In this document: in pieces, positions 62,178-64,000 of the stretch
Layout: each line of letters begins with the position of its first letter
Numbering within the stretch: the first letter of the stretch is position 1
Assembly: GCF_022760965.1 (NCBI RefSeq)
Contig: NZ_JAKVIJ010000012.1
Span: 62,001-126,000, forward strand
DNA from: Simplicispira sedimenti
GTDB lineage: Bacteria > Pseudomonadota > Gammaproteobacteria > Burkholderiales > Burkholderiaceae_C
DNA: 64,000 nt
Direction: 5' to 3'
Notes under the pieces: model-generated
Seen by the model: the letters and a program-made list of their open reading frames with translations, nothing else
What the model was told of the DNA's origin: nothing
The model's database searches: none
Position numbers and translations under genes: made by a program

Positions 62178-62957
62178 TCAGTGCCAGTGTGGCGTGCGCT
62201 TGTCCAGAAACGCGGCGATGCCTTCGCCCGCGTTGGCGTGTGTCAGGTTGCGCAGGAAGTGCGCGCGTTCCAGGTCGAGCTGGGCGCTCAGCGGCTGGTG
62301 CGCGGCCTCGTCCAGCAGTTCCTTGCAGCTGGCCAGGGCGTTGGGTGCGCGGCCATGCAGCGTGTCGGCCAGATCGAGGGCTGCCTGCAGCGCTTGCCCC
62401 GTGTCGGCCAGGCGGTTCACCAGACCCAGCGCATGCAGGCGCTCGGCCTCCACCAGATCGCCGCACATCAGCAGCTCGGCGGCCAATGCGCGGGGCAGGG
62501 CGCGCGCCAGGTGCCAGCTTGTGCCGCCGTCGGGCGAAAGCCCCACGCGCGCATAGGCCGTGGCAAAGCGTGCGCTGCGTGCGGCCACGACGAGGTCGCA
62601 GGCCAGCACAAGCGCCAGCCCGGCCCCGGCGGCACTGCCTTCAACGGCCGCGATCACTGGCTTGGGGTAGGTGCGGATGGCCTCGATCCAGTCGTGCAGG
62701 GCGGTGATGCTGGCTTGCTGCGCGGGCAGGTCTTGTACGCGCTGTGTTTGCAGCCGTTGCAGGTTGCCCCCGGCGCTGAACACGCCGCCTTCGCCCGTGA
62801 GCACCACGCTGCGCACCTCGGCATTGCGTTCGGCGCTGCCCAGTGCCTCAATGCCTGCGGCATAGATGGCGGGGTCCAGCGCATTGCGCAGGCCGGGGTT
62901 CGAGAGGGTCAGGACCAGGGTCTGGCCGTGGCCGGTGCTGCGGAGTTCTGCGGACAT
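62178..62957 (-). CDS. Enoyl-CoA hydratase/isomerase (crotonase) family protein
   Basis: A 259-residue crotonase-fold enzyme. The oxyanion-hole segments are GVFSAGGNLQRL and EGSAAGAGLALVLACDLVVA. In place of the usual catalytic Glu it shows ARVGLSPDGGTSWHLARALP, so the second acidic residue may be Asp, as in some isomerases; the exact reaction (hydration or isomerisation) is open. The last residues FLDKRTPHWH are typical. It is 29 bases downstream of the 3-hydroxyacyl-CoA dehydrogenase gene on the same strand, so the two act together in acyl-CoA breakdown. Confidence 0.85.
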   Translation of the reverse strand: MSAELRSTGHGQTLVLTLSNPGLRNALDPAIYAAGIEALGSAERNAEVRSVVLTGEGGVFSAGGNLQRLQTQRVQDLPAQQASITALHDWIEAIRTYPKPVIAAVEGSAAGAGLALVLACDLVVAARSARFATAYARVGLSPDGGTSWHLARALPRALAAELLMCGDLVEAERLHALGLVNRLADTGQALQAALDLADTLHGRAPNALASCKELLDEAAHQPLSAQLDLERAHFLRNLTHANAGEGIAAFLDKRTPHWH

Positions 62958-62986
62958 GGGGCGGTCGGTTCAATGGGGTTGGTGCT

Positions 62987-64000
62987 TCATTCTTCCACGT
63001 GCTGCAGGCTCAGCCCCAGCGCACCGCGGCGGCGCAGCCAGGGGCTGGGGCGGTAGCGCGGGTCACCGTACACCGTTTGCAGGTTGAACAGAACTTCCAG
63101 CACATTGGTGGGACCCCAGCGGTCGCCCATGGCCAGTGGCCCCAGGGGGTAGCCCAGGCCCAGGGTGACGGCGGCCTCCAAGTCGCGCGGCGTGCAGATG
63201 CGGCGCTGGCAGATGTCGGCGGCGATGTTGACGATGCAGGCCACCACGCGCTGCGTGACAAAACCGCCGCTGTCGCGCACCACGCTCACGGGCTTGCCGT
63301 CGCGTGCCAGCAGCGCGTGGGCCGCGGCGCGGATGTCGCTGCGTGTGGTGGGGTTGGTGGCCAGCACCCGGCGCTGGGTGGAGGCCTCGTCGATGAGCAT
63401 GTCGATGCCGATGGTGCGCGCCGGGTCCAGGCGTTCGACCACGGCCACGGTGGTCACGTCAAAGCCCAGCGGTGCCACCAGGATGAGGGCGCCAGCGGAC
63501 GGTGCGGCACCGGTTTCGATGTCTGCGCCCAGGTTCTTGAGCAACTGATAGATCTCGGCGCGCCGCGCTGCGCGGGGCGATACCCACACGGGCGGCACAC
63601 TGTCCACCTGCGGCGCGGGGGGCTCGGCGGGCTGCTGGGCTGTGCCATCCGTGTAGCGGTAAAAGCCCTCGCCCGTCTTGCGCCCCCACAGGCCACCGGC
63701 CAGGCGCTGCGCTGTCGTCACGCTGGGACGAAAGCGGGGCTCTTCGTAGAACTGGTGGTAGATCGACTCCATCACTGGGTGCGAGACGTCCAGCCCGGTC
63801 AGGTCCATCAGCTCGAAAGGCCCGAGCTTGAAGCCGGCCTGTTCGCGCAGGATGCGGTCCACCGTGGCACAGTCGGCCACGCCTTCCTCGACGATGCGCA
63901 GGGCCTCGGTGGTGTACCCCCGGCCCGCGTGGTTGACGATGAAGCCCGGCGTGTCCTGCGCGCGCACCGGTGTGTGGCCCATGGCACGCACCAGCGCATC
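62987..64000 (-). CDS. 3-hydroxyacyl-CoA dehydrogenase (5' end missing)
   Basis: Only the C-terminal 337 residues are in the window; the NAD-binding Rossmann domain lies beyond the right edge. Two 3-hydroxyacyl-CoA dehydrogenase C-terminal domains are visible: one from DTPGFIVNHAGRGYTTEALR with GFKLGPFELMDLTGLD, and a second from SVVRDSGGFVTQRVVACIVN with GLGYPLGPLAMGDRWGP. The double C-terminal domain and ~500-residue total length implied match PaaH/PimA-like dehydrogenases, which oxidise 3-hydroxy-dicarboxyl- or acyl-CoAs. The whole end of the module is therefore acyl-CoA catabolism. Confidence 0.92.
   Translation of the reverse strand, partial: DALVRAMGHTPVRAQDTPGFIVNHAGRGYTTEALRIVEEGVADCATVDRILREQAGFKLGPFELMDLTGLDVSHPVMESIYHQFYEEPRFRPSVTTAQRLAGGLWGRKTGEGFYRYTDGTAQQPAEPPAPQVDSVPPVWVSPRAARRAEIYQLLKNLGADIETGAAPSAGALILVAPLGFDVTTVAVVERLDPARTIGIDMLIDEASTQRRVLATNPTTRSDIRAAAHALLARDGKPVSVVRDSGGFVTQRVVACIVNIAADICQRRICTPRDLEAAVTLGLGYPLGPLAMGDRWGPTNVLEVLFNLQTVYGDPRYRPSPWLRRRGALGLSLQHVEE

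Overview
The window is 64 kb of GC-rich chromosome from a betaproteobacterium of the family Comamonadaceae, most like Acidovorax, Alicycliphilus or Diaphorobacter. The evidence is the gene order (rpsB-tsf-pyrH-frr-uppS-cdsA-dxr-rseP-bamA-skp-lpxD-fabZ-lpxA-lpxB-rnhB; trxA-rho-rpmE; pst-pho cluster), the frequent GTG/TTG starts and a dispersed ~55 bp palindromic repeat that I associate with this family from memory. There are no rRNA or tRNA genes, no CRISPR array, no prophage and no intact insertion sequence. Both ends cut a gene: rpsB on the left, a 3-hydroxyacyl-CoA dehydrogenase on the right.

Region by region. 1-14.8 kb (+ strand) is a dense housekeeping run: translation factors, UMP kinase, then undecaprenyl-PP, CDP-diacylglycerol and MEP isoprenoid steps, the RseP protease, outer-membrane assembly (BamA, Skp), lipid A synthesis (LpxD, FabZ, LpxA, LpxB), RNase HII and an RNA methyltransferase. 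14.8-21.9 kb holds a secreted unknown, carA, an unidentified ORF, carB, greA and a DUF4149 membrane protein. 21.9-28.4 kb holds yhbY, rlmE, ftsH, folP, glmM and a DMT exporter. 28.4-32.5 kb is a small catabolic island for unsaturated acyl-CoAs: a PadR repressor facing a FadH-type 2,4-dienoyl-CoA reductase with an extra C-terminal NTF2-like domain, followed by a dienoyl-CoA isomerase; two matching palindromes bracket the reductase promoter. 32.5-36.8 kb carries argP/argO, a Crp-like regulator and a SoxC-like molybdoenzyme with its cytochrome c.

36.8-50 kb is a phosphate-stress block: an OlsB-like acyltransferase, ppk, sixA, a histone-H1-like Lys/Ala/Pro protein, ppx, a small lipoprotein, pstSCAB, phoU, phoB and phoR. 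I see Pho-box-like direct repeats (7-bp units every 11 bp) upstream of olsB, ppk, the lipoprotein gene and pstS, so the block reads as a PhoB regulon joining phosphate uptake, polyphosphate turnover and phosphorus-free lipid synthesis.

49.9-58.7 kb has a MATE transporter, an ArnT-like membrane glycosyltransferase, a 166-bp MITE-like palindrome, rpmE (type B), rho, trxA, a flavoprotein, a cyclase-FHA fusion protein and an unknown. 58.8-64 kb (- strand) is an acyl-CoA module: an ACAD10/11-like pair (a kinase-like phosphotransferase plus an acyl-CoA dehydrogenase homologue), a Crp/Fnr regulator, an enoyl-CoA hydratase and the truncated 3-hydroxyacyl-CoA dehydrogenase.

The most unusual pattern is the ~55 bp repeat: eight copies, six of them inside protein genes (dxr, lpxB, the RNA methyltransferase, DUF4149, folP, MATE). 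The five that lie in the same orientation as their gene are all read in the same frame.
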